Of a stretch of 64,000 nucleotides of DNA, positions 63,982 to 64,000 are shown piece by piece (within the stretch, counting starts at the first letter, position 1; each line of letters begins with the position of its first letter). Under the pieces are notes generated by a model. The model was given only the letters and a program-made list of their open reading frames with translations. It was not told the DNA's origin and made no database searches. The translations under genes and the position numbers were made by a program. The stretch covers positions 102,916-166,915 of the forward strand of contig NZ_VSTH01000019.1 of the NCBI RefSeq assembly GCF_008123965.1. Direction: 5' to 3'. This stretch comes from Bradyrhizobium hipponense. Its GTDB lineage: Bacteria > Pseudomonadota > Alphaproteobacteria > Rhizobiales > Xanthobacteraceae.

Positions 63982-64000
63982 CCGTCATTGCGAGGAGCCC
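63982..64000. repeat. Start of a dispersed repeat, cut by the window end
   Basis: CCGTCATTGCGAGGAGCCC begins 15 bases after queC and matches the opening of a short repeat common in Bradyrhizobium ('cgtcattgcgaggagc...gaagcaatccag'). Only the first 19 bases are visible. Confidence 0.5.

Overview
The window looks like a piece of a high-GC alphaproteobacterial chromosome, most probably Bradyrhizobium or a close relative (Nitrobacteraceae). The basis is the dusB-ntrB-ntrC-ntrY-ntrX-hfq-hflX gene order, an AapJQMP amino-acid transporter, a popZ-valS pair, strong third-codon GC bias, and several dispersed palindromic repeats of the kind scattered through Bradyrhizobium genomes. No phage, insertion sequence, CRISPR array or rRNA was found. 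Two tRNA genes are present (Cys and Asn).

Layout. 1-6304: an alpha-2-macroglobulin-like protein (5' end outside the window) and its usual partner pbpC. 6355-10082: four genes that look like a lipid A or envelope glycolipid modification unit (ArnT-like transferase, PAP2 phosphatase, polyprenyl-phosphate GT2, LAB_N protein). 10094-13125: Na/Pi symporter and cystathionine beta-lyase, minus strand. 13520-18032: aapJQMP. 18208-20568: cysK and a cyclopropane-fatty-acid-synthase-like methyltransferase, minus strand. 21183-30368: a NodT-MFP-RND-RND efflux operon, then a DTW-domain tRNA-modifying enzyme.

31144-33510 is a gene-poor, repeat-rich patch: an ABC exporter relic, tRNA-Cys, a 48-codon gene ending inside a ten-copy 14-bp array, two small genes, and a duplicated block of about 348 bp. 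33511-40421 is the most unusual part: a solute-binding protein, a fused permease-ATPase, a tiny repeat-bearing ORF coupled at both ends, an acetamidase/formamidase, a single polypeptide joining an AraC-type regulator to a second acetamidase/formamidase with a well-matched sigma-54 promoter in front, and a RidA protein. Together they suggest nitrogen-controlled uptake and breakdown of an amide-type compound; the substrate cannot be read from the sequence.

40422-41195 is a probable dispersed repeat followed by tRNA-Asn. 41486-48680 is core: pcm, tolC-like, popZ, valS and a 3-methyladenine glycosylase on the opposite strand. 48811-63967 is also mostly core: lipA, ratA-like, cinA-like, ispDF, dusB-ntrBC, ntrYX, hfq-hflX, mazG and queC. 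Between ntrC and ntrY lie a large inverted-repeat structure and a small antisense membrane-protein ORF. NtrC carries the sigma-54-contacting loop and NtrX does not; NtrC is therefore the obvious candidate activator for the sigma-54 promoter found in the amidase region.
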